Positions 16,157 to 25,436 are shown, counted from the first letter of the stretch. The stretch: 64,000 nucleotides of DNA from Armatimonadota bacterium (GCA_012512265.1 JAAZEM010000139.1:1-64000), one strand, 5' to 3'. Program-made: numbers and translations. The notes: generated from the sequence alone by a model not told the origin.

Positions 16157-17287
16157 ATGGCGCACAATCTCTATATCAACGAGTGCGGTGAGGTGGCCAT
16201 GGCGTACACGGGCGACCCACCCTGGCACCGACTGGGAACGCGCGTCGAGGGGGCGGTCACGGCGCACGAGATGATGAAGGCGGCCAAGATGGATTGGAGA
16301 GTGGAGAGGTTCCCGGTCCTCGTGCGCACCGCGGGCGTGCGCGGCTATCGCGAGGTGAAAGGCTACTACGCGGTCGCGCGGGCCGGCCTGACGGAGGGCG
16401 AGAACTGCCCGGTCTATAGCATCGTCAGCGAAAACTACCAGGTGCTCTAGAACGAGGAGGCGTTCGAGTTCTTCGATCCAGTGATCCAGTCGGGGAAGGC
16501 GGTCTATGAGACGGCGGGAGCCCTGGGTGAAGGTGAGCGGGTGTGGGTCCAGGTCAGGATGAATAGCGCCCTGATGAGGGTGGCGGGCGTCGACGTGGTA
16601 GAGAAGTACGTGCTCCTGAGCAACAGCCACGACGGCAAGAGCAGCGTGCAGGTGAAGTACACGCCGATCCGGGTGGTCTGCCAGAACACGCTGAACATGG
16701 CGCTGGCGTTCGGGCAGTCGTTCCGCGCAGAACACCGGAGGGCCCTGAGGGGGCGCCTGAGGGATATCCAGGAGCTCATCGGGTGGGTGGACAAGCGGTT
16801 CGCGACGCTCGGGGCGATCTTCCAGGCGATGGCCCGGGTGCAGATGACGGGAGAGCGGCTGAAGCAGTACCTTGAAGAGGTCTTTCCGACGCCGGAGCCG
16901 GAGGGGCTGCGCGAGGTACTGGAGCCCACGCGGAAGGACGCGACCGCGGGTGACCCTTGGGACCTGCGCCAGCTGGACGTGCCCCTGACGCCGGAGGATG
17001 CGAAGGCGCAGCGGGCCCTGGAAGAGTGGGCGCGTGTGAACGCCCTCCGCGGCCAGGCAGAGGAGCTGTATGAGACGGGCCGGGAGAACAACGAGGCGCG
17101 CGTGAAGGGCACGCTATGGACGGCCTACAACGGCGTGGTGGAGATGGTGGACTACTACACGCCGTACAAGAACCCAGAGACGTTGCTGCGCTCGCTCTGG
17201 TTCGGCGACCGCGCGGTGGTGAAGGAGCGGGCCCTACGCGTCGCCGAGATGAAGATGAGCGAGTGGGGCTACGTCAGCCGATCCTGA
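16157..17287 (+). pseudogene. DUF932 (phage/plasmid-type) protein interrupted by an in-frame TAG
   Basis: A single reading frame of 376 codons encodes a DUF932 protein (LPPWHRLGT-type N-terminus here GDPPWHRLGTR, YSIVSENYQVL, VVEKYVLLSNSHDG, CQNTLNMAL). It is broken by TAG at 16448-16450, codon 98. The frame continues directly with NEEAFEFFD. In this family the stretch is normally YxVxQNxEAF, so the TAG replaces a conserved Gln (CAG to TAG, one transition). Everything downstream is intact, which suggests a recent nonsense mutation, readthrough or a sequencing error. The start ATG has a good GGAGAGGAG site. DUF932 proteins are common in phages and plasmids; the gene lies between two tRNAs but no integrase is near. 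Other genes here end with TAG, so the code is not generally reassigned. Confidence 0.75.
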
Positions 17288-17640
17288 CCCCACGCGCTCC
17301 CGAGCCGGGTTCTTAACTGCGGATGGTCGCGGATAAACGGGAAGGCTGGCGGGCACCGGGATGATGCCGGGTGGAGGGGCTCCCTCCCCCGGCATCGCCG
17401 GTTTATGCCTGCCGGGCACCCGGCAGGTGCGCGCCGGACGTTCGTCCGTGCATATGCACCCGGCCCACCCGGCCTATCCGTGCCCGGCTCATTCACCCGT
17501 GGTCTGGATGCCAGGGCGGGACGGGATGCCGCATGTAGCCCAATAGCCGGACGAATGTGTGGTAGGGGCGAACCCTTGGTGTTCGCCCTGTTTCCGATCG
17601 GGCCGGGATGCACGCGCGGGCAACCGGTCATGGCGCGGGT
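17288..17640. other. Intergenic region with degenerate repeats
   Basis: No gene is seen. GCGGATGGTCGCGGATAAACGG (about 17319-17340) looks like a decayed short-tandem repeat. GTAGGGGCGAACCCT and GTGTTCGCCC (about 17562-17590) form an inverted repeat of a type often dispersed in related genomes. GCCGGGCA motifs recur around 17410-17430. Confidence 0.4.
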
Positions 17641-17702
17641 TGGGAGGGGGAGTCCCGAAGGGGCTTTGCTGAGAAGCAGCGCGGGGCTTCGAGCCCCGCG
17701 CG
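17641..17702 (+). repeat. Two-hairpin palindromic intergenic repeat, type A, single copy
   Basis: Hairpin 1 is TCCCGAAGGGG; hairpin 2 is GCGCGGGGCT-TCG-AGCCCCGCGC. The link GGGCTTTGCTGAGAAGCAGCGCGG is shared with the copies near 27421, 42229 and 43382. The A-to-G change in the stem is matched by T-to-C on the other side. An 18-bp palindrome of C, G only (17740-17757) follows. Confidence 0.75.
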
Positions 17703-17761
17703 GGTGGGGTGCGGCCGGCCTCCGGATGGATCCTATTCTCCCGGGCGCGCGCCCGGGCAGG

Positions 17762-17807
17762 CAAAGAAAAAGGCTCAGAATTGGATAACGATGCCAATTC
17801 TGAGCCT
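17762..17807 (-). terminator. Rho-independent terminator of tRNA-Val
   Basis: A perfect 14-bp stem (17771-17784 with 17794-17807) and a 9-nt loop. On the minus strand it is followed by TTTTTCTTT. It begins 4 nt after the tRNA 3' end. Confidence 0.92.
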
Positions 17808-17810
17808 GTC

Positions 17811-17885
17811 TGGTGGGCGCAAGTGGATTTGAACCACTGACCTCCTCGGTGTGAACGAGGCGCTCTCCCACTGAGCCATGCGCCC
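17811..17885 (-). tRNA. tRNA-Val (anticodon CAC)
   Basis: Minus-strand cloverleaf of 75 nt with encoded CCA. Acceptor GGGCGCA pairs with TGCGCCC. Anticodon stem CCTCG/CGAGG has loop TTCACAC, giving CAC. T-arm GGTTCAAATCC. Confidence 0.95.
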
Positions 17886-17897
17886 AAGAACAGCCAT

Positions 17898-17926
17898 AGT
17901 ATATCACGGCGGGCAGGCTCTGTCAA
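17898..17926 (-). promoter_or_regulatory. Promoter of tRNA-Val
   Basis: On the minus strand TTGACA (17926-17921), a 17-nt spacer and TATACT (17903-17898), 13 nt before the tRNA. Confidence 0.85.
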
Positions 17927-18087
17927 TACTCTTTTTCGTCCGGATGCGAAGGGAGGGCCTCAAAGCGTGCGTGGCTCTCTTCGTCCGGCCGAGGGTAGCC
18001 GCCTTGCTGGCATTCTGCTTCTTCATCGCGGGAGTTCCACGCGAGTGCCACGGCTCCTCCCCTTTTCTCCTCGTGCTGACCGCTCTC

Positions 18088-18115
18088 TTAAGTCTCCCGC
18101 GTGGGGTGCCGAAAC
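18088..18115 (+). promoter_or_regulatory. Sigma-28 (FliA/SigD)-type promoter of the flagellin gene
   Basis: TTAA (18088-18091), a 16-nt spacer and GCCGAAAC (18108-18115), close to TAAA-N15-GCCGATAA. It would give a leader of about 135 nt. A small GC hairpin (CCGGCGGGGC / GCCCCGG) lies before the AAGGAGG site at about 18244. Confidence 0.55.
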
Positions 18116-18258
18116 AGACCACAGACCGAACGGTCAGGCGACCGACAGGCGCGTGGCCCCGGAGCGCCAGGACTTCCGGGCGAGTTCGGTTCTAGTCAGA
18201 AACGGCAGGAAGCCGGCGGGGCAGTAGCCCCGGAAAGTCGATCAAGGAGGATCGGATC

Positions 18259-20142
18259 ATGTCACTTCGCATCAACCAGAACATGGGTGCGCTGAATGTG
18301 CACCGCAACCTGCTGAACACGGATGCCACCATCAGCAAGTCGCTGGAGAAGCTGGCGTCCGGGTTCCGGATCAACCGCGGCGCGGATGATCCCGCCGGCC
18401 TGGTCATCTCCGAGTACCTGCGCGCGCAGGTCGAGGGCCTCGGCCAGGCGATCTCCAACTCCAGCGACGCCATCAACCTGGTGAGGACGGCTGAAGGTGC
18501 GCTCACCGAGGTGAACAACCTCCTCAAGTCGATGCGCAACCTCGCTGTCCATGCCAGCAACACGGGCGTCAACAGCGCCGAGGCGCTCGCCGCCGACCAG
18601 GCGCAAATCGCGTCGGCCATCGAGTCGCTCAACCGGATCGCCTCCACCACGATGTTTGGCGATAAGCACCTCCTGGATGGCACCTCCGGCGTGAGCGGCA
18701 CCAGCACCAACAGCCTGATCGAGGTGTTGGGCGGCAACGCGGCGACCAAGGCCGGCACCTACGCCGTCGATGTCACCGCGGTCGCCACGCAGGCCTACTC
18801 GATCATGACCAACAGCTATCAGGTCCAGCGGATCGATGGCGATGTGGTCGGCGCTAACAGCATCACCGGCACCGACTTCGGCTACCTCCAGTTCGGTGGT
18901 GCCTACCTCGACAACCAGACGGTCAACATCCGAGTCCAGTCGGGCGATACCATCCAGGATATTGTCGACCGCATCAACTCGGACACCGTGGTTGGCCAGA
19001 AGGTCAAGGCGGAGATCTACAATGATCCGGTCAACGGCAACCTCATCCGTCTGACCACTCGCTTCCTGGAAAACGCGAATGGCGCTCTCACAGTGAAGGC
19101 GGTGGATGGTGGCGGTGGCACCGGCACGGCCGCTAACGTGGCCGCGTTCACTGGCATCGACGACTCGGCGGCGATGACCAGCACCGCGACCGTGGCGGAC
19201 CGCACCTCCGCGCTCGCGAAGGCGGAGACGCTGACGCTGACCGACAACATCGCCGGGAAGTCCACCCAGGTGATGCTTGCCGCGGGCGACTCGCTCGAGG
19301 CGATCGCCAACAAGATCAACAACGCTGCCCTCGCTGCGGGCGTGCGCCTGCGCGCCGATCTCGTTGCCAACACCGGGATCGACTGCAAGATGAAGCTGAC
19401 CAGCACCGAGTACGGCACGAACCCCTACGCCTCGGTGACGATCGCCAGCACCGCGAGCGGCGCCGGCACGACGAAGGACTTCGGCCTCGGCGCAACGACG
19501 CTGACCGTGCAGTCGGGCGGCGGCGCTGCTGGTAACTTCGGCGCGAGCGTGGGCGGCACGAACGTGGCCGGCACCATCAACGGTGAGGCCGCGACGGGCG
19601 CTGGCCAGATCCTCACGGGGAACGCCGGCAACGCCTACACCGAGGGCCTCAAGCTGAAGGTCGCGGTCCAGAACACCGGCACAGCGGTGGCGCTGGTGAC
19701 CGTGCAGCAGGGCACGCTCAGCTTCCAGATCGGCGGCAACGCCGGCCAGCTGGTGAGCCAGAGCCTCGACAGCACCGCGGCCAACCGGCTGGGCACGTCG
19801 GCGACCGGCCTTGAGACCAATGCCAGGAGCGTGGCGGACATCGATGTGACCACGCTCAAGGGGGCGCAGGACGCCATCAAGATCATCGACGCGGCGATCA
19901 GCCAGGTATCCACGATGCGCGCCCAGCTCGGCGCCTTCCAGAAGAACGTTCTCGAGAGCAATATCAACTCGCTGGGTATTGCCAAGGAGAACCTGCAGGC
20001 GTCCGAGAGCACCATCCGCGACACCGACATGGCAGCCGAGATGGTGGCATTCACCCGCAACAACATCATGATGCAGGCGGGTACGGCGATGCTGGCGCAG
20101 GCCAACCAGCTGCCGCAGCAAATGCTCGCGCTGCTCCGGTAA
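18259..20142 (+). CDS. fliC: Flagellin, large, with an extended variable domain
   Basis: 627 residues, longer than a typical flagellin of 270-500. The conserved N-terminal D0/D1 helices (MSLRINQNMGALNVHRNL, then SGFRINRGADDPAGL) and C-terminal D1/D0 helices (RDTDMAAEMVAFTRNNI, QANQLPQQMLALLR) are intact. The middle 300 residues are a surface-exposed insertion rich in Thr, Ala and Gly. It includes a flagellin-hook-IN segment, NVAGTINGEAATGAGQIL, also found in the fliD product downstream. The protein forms the filament and is exported without a signal peptide. Excellent AAGGAGG site before the ATG; probable sigma-28 control. Confidence 0.96.
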   Translation: MSLRINQNMGALNVHRNLLNTDATISKSLEKLASGFRINRGADDPAGLVISEYLRAQVEGLGQAISNSSDAINLVRTAEGALTEVNNLLKSMRNLAVHASNTGVNSAEALAADQAQIASAIESLNRIASTTMFGDKHLLDGTSGVSGTSTNSLIEVLGGNAATKAGTYAVDVTAVATQAYSIMTNSYQVQRIDGDVVGANSITGTDFGYLQFGGAYLDNQTVNIRVQSGDTIQDIVDRINSDTVVGQKVKAEIYNDPVNGNLIRLTTRFLENANGALTVKAVDGGGGTGTAANVAAFTGIDDSAAMTSTATVADRTSALAKAETLTLTDNIAGKSTQVMLAAGDSLEAIANKINNAALAAGVRLRADLVANTGIDCKMKLTSTEYGTNPYASVTIASTASGAGTTKDFGLGATTLTVQSGGGAAGNFGASVGGTNVAGTINGEAATGAGQILTGNAGNAYTEGLKLKVAVQNTGTAVALVTVQQGTLSFQIGGNAGQLVSQSLDSTAANRLGTSATGLETNARSVADIDVTTLKGAQDAIKIIDAAISQVSTMRAQLGAFQKNVLESNINSLGIAKENLQASESTIRDTDMAAEMVAFTRNNIMMQAGTAMLAQANQLPQQMLALLR

Positions 20143-20158
20143 TCGGAGTGGCTCTCTT

Positions 20159-20223
20159 CACGCCACGTTCCTAGTGGCGTGGAGACAACTGCCGGGGCGC
20201 GGGCCAGAATGCCCGCGCCCCGG
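20159..20223 (+). terminator. Two hairpins after fliC
   Basis: CACGCCAC/GTGGCGTG (20159-20166 with 20174-20181) is followed by a perfect 13-bp GC stem (20192-20204 with 20211-20223, loop CAGAAT). There is no clean T-run, so it may act as partial terminator or mRNA 3' stabiliser between fliC and fliD. Confidence 0.55.
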
Positions 20224-20382
20224 GCGCAAAGCCCCTCTTTGCAGGTGGAAGCTGGAGCGTTGACCTGAGGCGTTCGCCAGGACGCCTTCGGTCAGGGCTC
20301 CATGCAAGAGGCTTGACTCGCCAGGACATGGCTAGACAGGAGAGCGGCGCGCTGCGATGCCGCCGCTCGCAAGGGAAACGGA

Positions 20383-22380
20383 ATGGCGAACTCTTCTATC
20401 AGTGGCATTATCTCCGGGCTCGATACCGATAGCATCATCTCTCAGCTGACGTCGCTGCGCCGGGCGCCTCAGATCCGGATGCAGGCGCGCAAAACCGCTC
20501 TGCAGAAGAAGCTCGAGGCGTGGGATGGCCTCAAACAGCAACTCTCCTCGCTCAAGAGCGCCGCCGCCGCGCTCAGCCAGGCCGCCACGTTCCGGCGCTC
20601 TACCGCCACCAGCAGCGATACGGCGCTTGTCACCGTGGCCGCGTCTCCCGAGGCCGCCCCCGGCACCTATCACCTGACGGTGCTGGCCACCGCCCAGGCG
20701 CACCAGGTGAAGAGCCAGGGCTACGCCGATACCGGAGCCGCCGTCCTGGGCACAGGCACGATCACGATCCAGGTCGGCTCCGGCACGCCGGGTACCATCG
20801 TCATCGACGAGACTAACAACTCGCTCGCCGGGCTGCGCGACGCGATCAACCGCGCCGGCCTGGGCGTCACCGCGTCGATTGTCAACGATGGAGACGCCAC
20901 CCACCCATACCGCCTGGTGGTCACGTCCGACACGACCGGGGAGACCAATCAGATCACCATCACGGCGGATCTGACCGGGGGCACGGCGCCTACCTTCACC
21001 ACGCTCCAGGAAGCACGCAACGCCTCCATCCGCCTGGGAGAAGGCGCCGGCGCTATGCTCGTCTCCAAGCCGAGCAACAACGTGACGGATGTCATCCCCG
21101 GGGTGACCCTCAACCTGGTCTCCGCTGATGAGAACAAGCGCGTGATGGTGAACGTCGCTCGCGATACCAACTCTATCGGGGCGGCAGTGCAGGAACTGGT
21201 CAACTCCTACAACGCGCTCGTGGATAACATCAACTCGCAGGGCAAGTATGACCCGGAGACGCAACAGGGCGGCACCCTTCTGGGCGATGCCTCCCTCCTC
21301 CTCATCCAGGATGAGATTCAGCGCGTGCTGGACCAGGTGATGCCGGGTGTCGCCCAGGGGATGAACACGATCTCGAATGTGGGCCTCACCGTGGGCAGCG
21401 ATGGCAAGCTGCAGTACGACAGCGCCCGGCTGACGAGCGCGCTGAAGGAGAATCCCACGGCGGTGATGCGGCTCTTTGCCAACTATGGCGAGACGGCCGA
21501 TCCGCGCGTCAAGTATATCGGCTGTACCACCGAGACGGTTGCTTCGGGCGCTGCGGGCTACTCCGTGCATATTACGCAGGTTGCCACGCGTAGTCGGATC
21601 ACCGCGGGCGTGGCGCAGACCGAGGCACTGGCTGGCGACGAGCAACTGACGATCAACGGCACGACGATCTTGCTGACCAGCGGGATGACGCAGGCGGATG
21701 TGATCGCGGCGATCAATGCCAAGAGCTCGCTCACCGGAGTCATCGCCAGGGCGACGGGAGCCGATGGCACGGGCGAGGGCAACTATCTGACGCTGGAAGC
21801 GAGCCAGTACGGCTCGGCCTACACCCTCTCGGTGGTCTCCAACATGTCGAACGGTGGCGCCATGCCGGTGGGCAACCGCACCGGCATCGGTTCCATGCTG
21901 GTCACGGAGAGCGATGCGGCCGGCGAAGCGGGCACCGGCTCGGGAGCGCGTGGCGTGAACGTGGCCGGCACGATCAATGGCGAGCCGGCCACCGGATCGG
22001 GCCAGATACTGACCGGGAAAGTGGGGAATGCCACCACATCCGGACTGATGCTGCAGATCACGTCGCAGACAACCGGCGCGCATGGGTCTGTTGTTTTCAC
22101 CCGCGGCGTAGGTGGAGAACTAGAGCGGATCATCCAGGCAGCGATCGAGGGCGCCGAGTCGACGGTGGAGCAGGCGCGCTCATCGGTCCAGGCGGAGATT
22201 GATGCGCTGACAGAAGAGATGAAGCTCGCGGACGAGCGGCTGGCCGCGCTCCAGGAGCGCCTTCGGGCGCAGTTTACGGCGATGGAGAGCACCTTGAGCC
22301 GGCTCCAGAACCAGAGCCTGCAGTTGGCGCAGCAGATTGCAAGCCTTTCCGGCCAGAAGAGCAGCACGCGTGGGATGTAG
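20383..22380 (+). CDS. fliD: Flagellar hook-associated protein 2 (filament cap)
   Basis: 665 residues. The N-terminus SISGIISGLDTDSIISQL is the FliD signature, followed by a coiled region; the last 100 residues are a long coiled coil (EEMKLADERLAALQERLRAQ) ending the FliD C-terminal domain. FliD caps the growing filament. The central part carries flagellin-hook-IN-like segments, one of them (NVAGTINGEPATGSGQIL) nearly the same as in the flagellin. The start follows AAGGGAAACGGA. It forms an operon with fliS 15 nt downstream. Confidence 0.94.
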   Translation: MANSSISGIISGLDTDSIISQLTSLRRAPQIRMQARKTALQKKLEAWDGLKQQLSSLKSAAAALSQAATFRRSTATSSDTALVTVAASPEAAPGTYHLTVLATAQAHQVKSQGYADTGAAVLGTGTITIQVGSGTPGTIVIDETNNSLAGLRDAINRAGLGVTASIVNDGDATHPYRLVVTSDTTGETNQITITADLTGGTAPTFTTLQEARNASIRLGEGAGAMLVSKPSNNVTDVIPGVTLNLVSADENKRVMVNVARDTNSIGAAVQELVNSYNALVDNINSQGKYDPETQQGGTLLGDASLLLIQDEIQRVLDQVMPGVAQGMNTISNVGLTVGSDGKLQYDSARLTSALKENPTAVMRLFANYGETADPRVKYIGCTTETVASGAAGYSVHITQVATRSRITAGVAQTEALAGDEQLTINGTTILLTSGMTQADVIAAINAKSSLTGVIARATGADGTGEGNYLTLEASQYGSAYTLSVVSNMSNGGAMPVGNRTGIGSMLVTESDAAGEAGTGSGARGVNVAGTINGEPATGSGQILTGKVGNATTSGLMLQITSQTTGAHGSVVFTRGVGGELERIIQAAIEGAESTVEQARSSVQAEIDALTEEMKLADERLAALQERLRAQFTAMESTLSRLQNQSLQLAQQIASLSGQKSSTRGM

Positions 22381-22395
22381 CAAGGGAGGAGAGAG

Positions 22396-22809
22396 ATGCA
22401 GAATCCATACTCGCTGTATCAAGAGCAGCGGATACAGCATGCATCGCCGGGGGAGCGGGTGCTGATGCTCTACGATGGGGCGTTGCGGTTCCTTCGGGGG
22501 GCGCGCCTGGCCATGGAGACGGGGAACGCGGCGGGGCAGAGCCACAATATCGATCGTGCGCAAAGCATCCTCCTGGGCCTGATCTCGTCGCTGAATATCC
22601 AGGAGGGGGGCGAGCTAGCCATCTGCCTGTTGCGAGTGTATGAGTATTGCTACAACCGGCTCTGTGATGCCAGTGCCAACGATGACATGACTGCCATCAC
22701 GGAGGTGGCCGCCCTCCTTAACAACCTGCGTGGCGCTTGGGCGGATGCCGCGGCCCAGGTTGAGCGGGGGCAAGAAGCCGAGACGGCTCCTTTGGCGATG
22801 ACCGCCTGA
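22396..22809 (+). CDS. fliS: Flagellin export chaperone
   Basis: 137 residues. The N-terminus NPYSLYQEQRIQHASPGERV and LMLYDGALRFL are diagnostic of FliS, a four-helix cytoplasmic chaperone binding the flagellin C-terminus before export. It follows fliD with a GGGAGGAGAG ribosome site. The C-terminal tail after the last helix is short. Confidence 0.95.
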   Translation: MQNPYSLYQEQRIQHASPGERVLMLYDGALRFLRGARLAMETGNAAGQSHNIDRAQSILLGLISSLNIQEGGELAICLLRVYEYCYNRLCDASANDDMTAITEVAALLNNLRGAWADAAAQVERGQEAETAPLAMTA

Positions 22810-22857
22810 GCCAGGGGAAAGCGCGTCCCCGATCGTATCGCGAAGGGTGGCCTACTG

Positions 22858-23220
22858 ATGAAAACGCTCTTGGCTCTCTATCAGCACCTCACGGAGCTGT
22901 GTCATAGAGAGGCGCAACTGATCGCGGCCGAGGATCTGGTCGGTCTTGACAAGCTCCTGGACGAGAAGGATAGCGTCCTCCAGAAGATTATCTTGGAGCA
23001 GGCGCGCATCCAGGCCACCGGCGAGAGGGAAGGGCTGGATCAGGTGTTGATGGCCGCCGAGGCGGCGGCCGCCGCTGAGGCGGCGGCGGCGCGTGGGCTG
23101 CGCCTGAACCTGGACGCACTGCGCCAGCGGCTTCGCCAGGCGGGCGAAGGCCGCGCCGTGGTCCGCTCCTACCGCCCGGACCGCTATCCTACCTCCCGGA
23201 TGGATCATTACTCCGCCTGA
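22858..23220 (+). CDS. FliT/FlgN-like flagellar chaperone
   Basis: 120 residues, wholly helical, with the heptad pattern of FlgN/FliT chaperones (LYQHLTELCHREAQLIAAEDL, LLDEKDSVLQKI). An Ala-rich stretch (AAEAAAAAEAAAARG) follows. Its position after fliS suggests a chaperone for FliD or hook-associated proteins. FlgN-type proteins also start this way, so I give no symbol. It is last in the operon. Confidence 0.75.
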   Translation: MKTLLALYQHLTELCHREAQLIAAEDLVGLDKLLDEKDSVLQKIILEQARIQATGEREGLDQVLMAAEAAAAAEAAAARGLRLNLDALRQRLRQAGEGRAVVRSYRPDRYPTSRMDHYSA

Positions 23221-23448
23221 GGCCCTCTGGGGAGGTGCTAGCGGGCGGCACTCCCGGGTCGCCTCCCGGCCGGGTTGCTCGCATCCCTCGGGGCCGAGAT
23301 CAGGCCAGCCGCGCGGCACCGGCGGAGGGCTCCGCCGGCTCCATCCCCTCAGCCCGAGGGTTCCCAACCCCGGAGCTGGCTTGGGGCCGGAGGGCAGGGT
23401 GGGGTAGGAGAACCGCCCCCAGCCCCCCGGCGTTCGTCACTCGCTTCG

Positions 23449-25017
23449 CTACGCCAGCAAAGTGGCGCGAGTCACCTGATGGGCGGCGTTGGTCAGGACC
23501 ACATCCACTCCGCGCTCCACGTAGGCGCGCGCTTCCGCCGGGTCGTCTGACCAGAAAAGGTTACACACGATGCCCAGATCATGGGCGCGGCGGAAATGCT
23601 CCTCCGTCGCATGCCGGTAGAACTGGATGCGCCGGCACCCGTACTCCACCGCGAGATCAATCTGCCGGTCCGGCTCGCTCTGGCGGTCGAGGCAGGCACG
23701 CGGGATCTCGGGAGCGATCTCGCGCGCGGCGCGCAGCGTCTTCTCGTTGCCCCCCAGATAGGCAAGCTCCACCAACCCGCGCTTGTGAAGCTCGTCGCGC
23801 ATCATCCGCACCAGCGCACCGTCGGGCCCCGGGTCTTTGACGTGAAGATTGAGCCCTGCCCGGCCATCGACTACATCGAGGACCTCCTCGAAGCGGGGAA
23901 TCCGCAGGCCGCGCCACCGCTCGCCGAACCGCACGCCGGCATCGAACCGCCGGATCTCCTCCCAGGTCATCTCTTGAATCACTCCCTGGCCGTCAGTGGT
24001 GCGGTCGAGGCGCGGGTCATGGCAGATCACGGCCACGCCGTCGCGGGTCATCCAGAGATCCATCTCGACCTCTTGCGCGCCAACGGCGATGGCCGCCCCG
24101 AAAGCAGGCAGCGTGTTCTCCGGGCAGACGGTGCTGAGCCCACGATGCGCGCACACCCACGGGAGGCGCGTTGCCAGCAACACCGCCGCGCGGTCCGCCA
24201 CCGGACGGTAGATGCCGGGACGCCGGAGTGACTCCGTGCGCTGTCGATGCTCCACCGGCGGCTGGCCGTGGGAAGCGGGCGGCGCGAACTTCTGCTTCGG
24301 CTCAAGCGCGCAGGTCACGAGGCCCGGCTCGGCCCCCGCGTCGGCAAGGATGTTGCCATCCGGCGCGGCGACCAGGGAGGATCCGCCTCGGTCGGCACGG
24401 CCCATGGCGTAGCCGCTGCGCAAGACGTACGCCCCGGCATCCAGCGCCCGTGCACGGCAGAGAAGCCGGATCCGTTCCGGCTCCTCGGAGCGCTGGTAAC
24501 TGGAGTGAAGAATGAGATCGACGCCCCGCGCCGCAAGCGCCTCGGTGAACTCAGGCAGATAGATATCGAGGCAGGTGGCAAATCCAAAGCGCACCCCGGC
24601 GTGCTCCGCGACCACGACGGAGGCTCCCGGAGTGAGGCCCATCCGCTCCCTCTCGACGGCCGTGAGGTGTGCTTTGGCATAACTGGCCACCGTCTCACCC
24701 TTGGGGCTGAAAAGGAAGGCGCGGTTCTCCCAGGTGCCACCGGAGTATGAAACCAGGCCAGCCGCCAGGAGCGAGCCGAGCTCCCGGCTCTTCGCGGCCA
24801 GCCGGCTGGCGAACTCCAGGCCGTGCGTCTGAACGAATGCCCGGAGAACGCTCTTCTCCTCGAGGCCCGGGGCGTTGGCATACTCGGGAAGAAGGATCAG
24901 ATCCTGGTCGCCAGGGCGCAGGGCATCCAGGTGCTGAAGCATCCACTCTATACAACGGAGCGCGGCATTCTCGGTGCCCTCGTGCGGGTAGGGCGGCTGA
25001 AGGATGATCACACGCAT
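23449..25017 (-). CDS. Fusion of a nitrilase-superfamily amidohydrolase and a glycerophosphodiester phosphodiesterase
   Basis: 522 residues. Residues 1-245 are a carbon-nitrogen hydrolase with the triad E45 (LLPEYA), K115 (SYAKAHL) and C149 (FATCLDIYLPEF). Residues about 286-520 are a GDPD barrel with the catalytic H291 (CAHRG), ENT, EMDLWMT metal ligands and the second His in CHDP. A 40-residue Arg/Pro-rich linker joins them. The ATG at 25017 follows GGAGGAGAAGAGG; the frame is open further upstream but without a site. No signal peptide, so cytoplasmic. The fusion might act on a lipid- or glycerol-linked amide; this is a guess. The domains are complete, so it is not a chance read-through. 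Confidence 0.85.
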   Translation of the reverse strand: MRVIILQPPYPHEGTENAALRCIEWMLQHLDALRPGDQDLILLPEYANAPGLEEKSVLRAFVQTHGLEFASRLAAKSRELGSLLAAGLVSYSGGTWENRAFLFSPKGETVASYAKAHLTAVERERMGLTPGASVVVAEHAGVRFGFATCLDIYLPEFTEALAARGVDLILHSSYQRSEEPERIRLLCRARALDAGAYVLRSGYAMGRADRGGSSLVAAPDGNILADAGAEPGLVTCALEPKQKFAPPASHGQPPVEHRQRTESLRRPGIYRPVADRAAVLLATRLPWVCAHRGLSTVCPENTLPAFGAAIAVGAQEVEMDLWMTRDGVAVICHDPRLDRTTDGQGVIQEMTWEEIRRFDAGVRFGERWRGLRIPRFEEVLDVVDGRAGLNLHVKDPGPDGALVRMMRDELHKRGLVELAYLGGNEKTLRAAREIAPEIPRACLDRQSEPDRQIDLAVEYGCRRIQFYRHATEEHFRRAHDLGIVCNLFWSDDPAEARAYVERGVDVVLTNAAHQVTRATLLA

Positions 25018-25436
25018 TGTTGGCCTCTTCTCCTCCGTGCTCGCCCGGCTCCGCCAAACGCGGAAGTCGGGGCGTGCCTCCTGCCGCGAGAGCGTGGCGG
25101 GCGCTTGCTCGCCGGCAGGGAATACGCGATGGGGCTGCCTGGCAGAGCCGCCTGGCACCCACACTCTCCTTCTCCAGCCGGCCGTCTTTCCCTTGGGATG
25201 CTCGCGCGGGCGGTTTCCTGTGGCGTCTTCCTGCCACCAAGGGCGCGAGCCTGGATCCCACGGGTTGTCCCGGGCGCGGATGCGATCATGCGAGAAGGTT
25301 GCGAGTGCCGGTCGGGCGAACAGTGGCGTTGAGCGGAGTTTACTGGAAGGAAGGAGAAGGCGAAGGGGGCAATTCGCCCGCGGTGGGTGCGAGCGACCCC
25401 GGCGGCCTCTCCGCTCCAGAAGGGAGCTTGCCTGAG
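25018..25436. other. Divergent intergenic region, 419 nt
   Basis: It separates the nitrilase-GDPD gene (leftward) from the Gfo/Idh gene (rightward). I see no convincing gene and no consensus promoter. It is expected to hold both promoters. Confidence 0.4.

Noticed and set aside
16157..17287. Genome-wide reassignment of TAG to Gln
   Set aside because: Several intact neighbours (transsulfuration enzyme at 6906, permease at 12563, PdxT at 57159) end in TAG at the right place.
15762..17885. A prophage or integrative island between tRNA-Arg and tRNA-Val
   Set aside because: Only one phage-type gene is present; there is no integrase and I could not find a repeat of the tRNA-Arg 3' end downstream.
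18262..20121. A 619-codon minus-strand frame across the flagellin gene
   Set aside because: The plus-strand product is an unmistakable flagellin. The minus frame has no domain features and no ribosome site.
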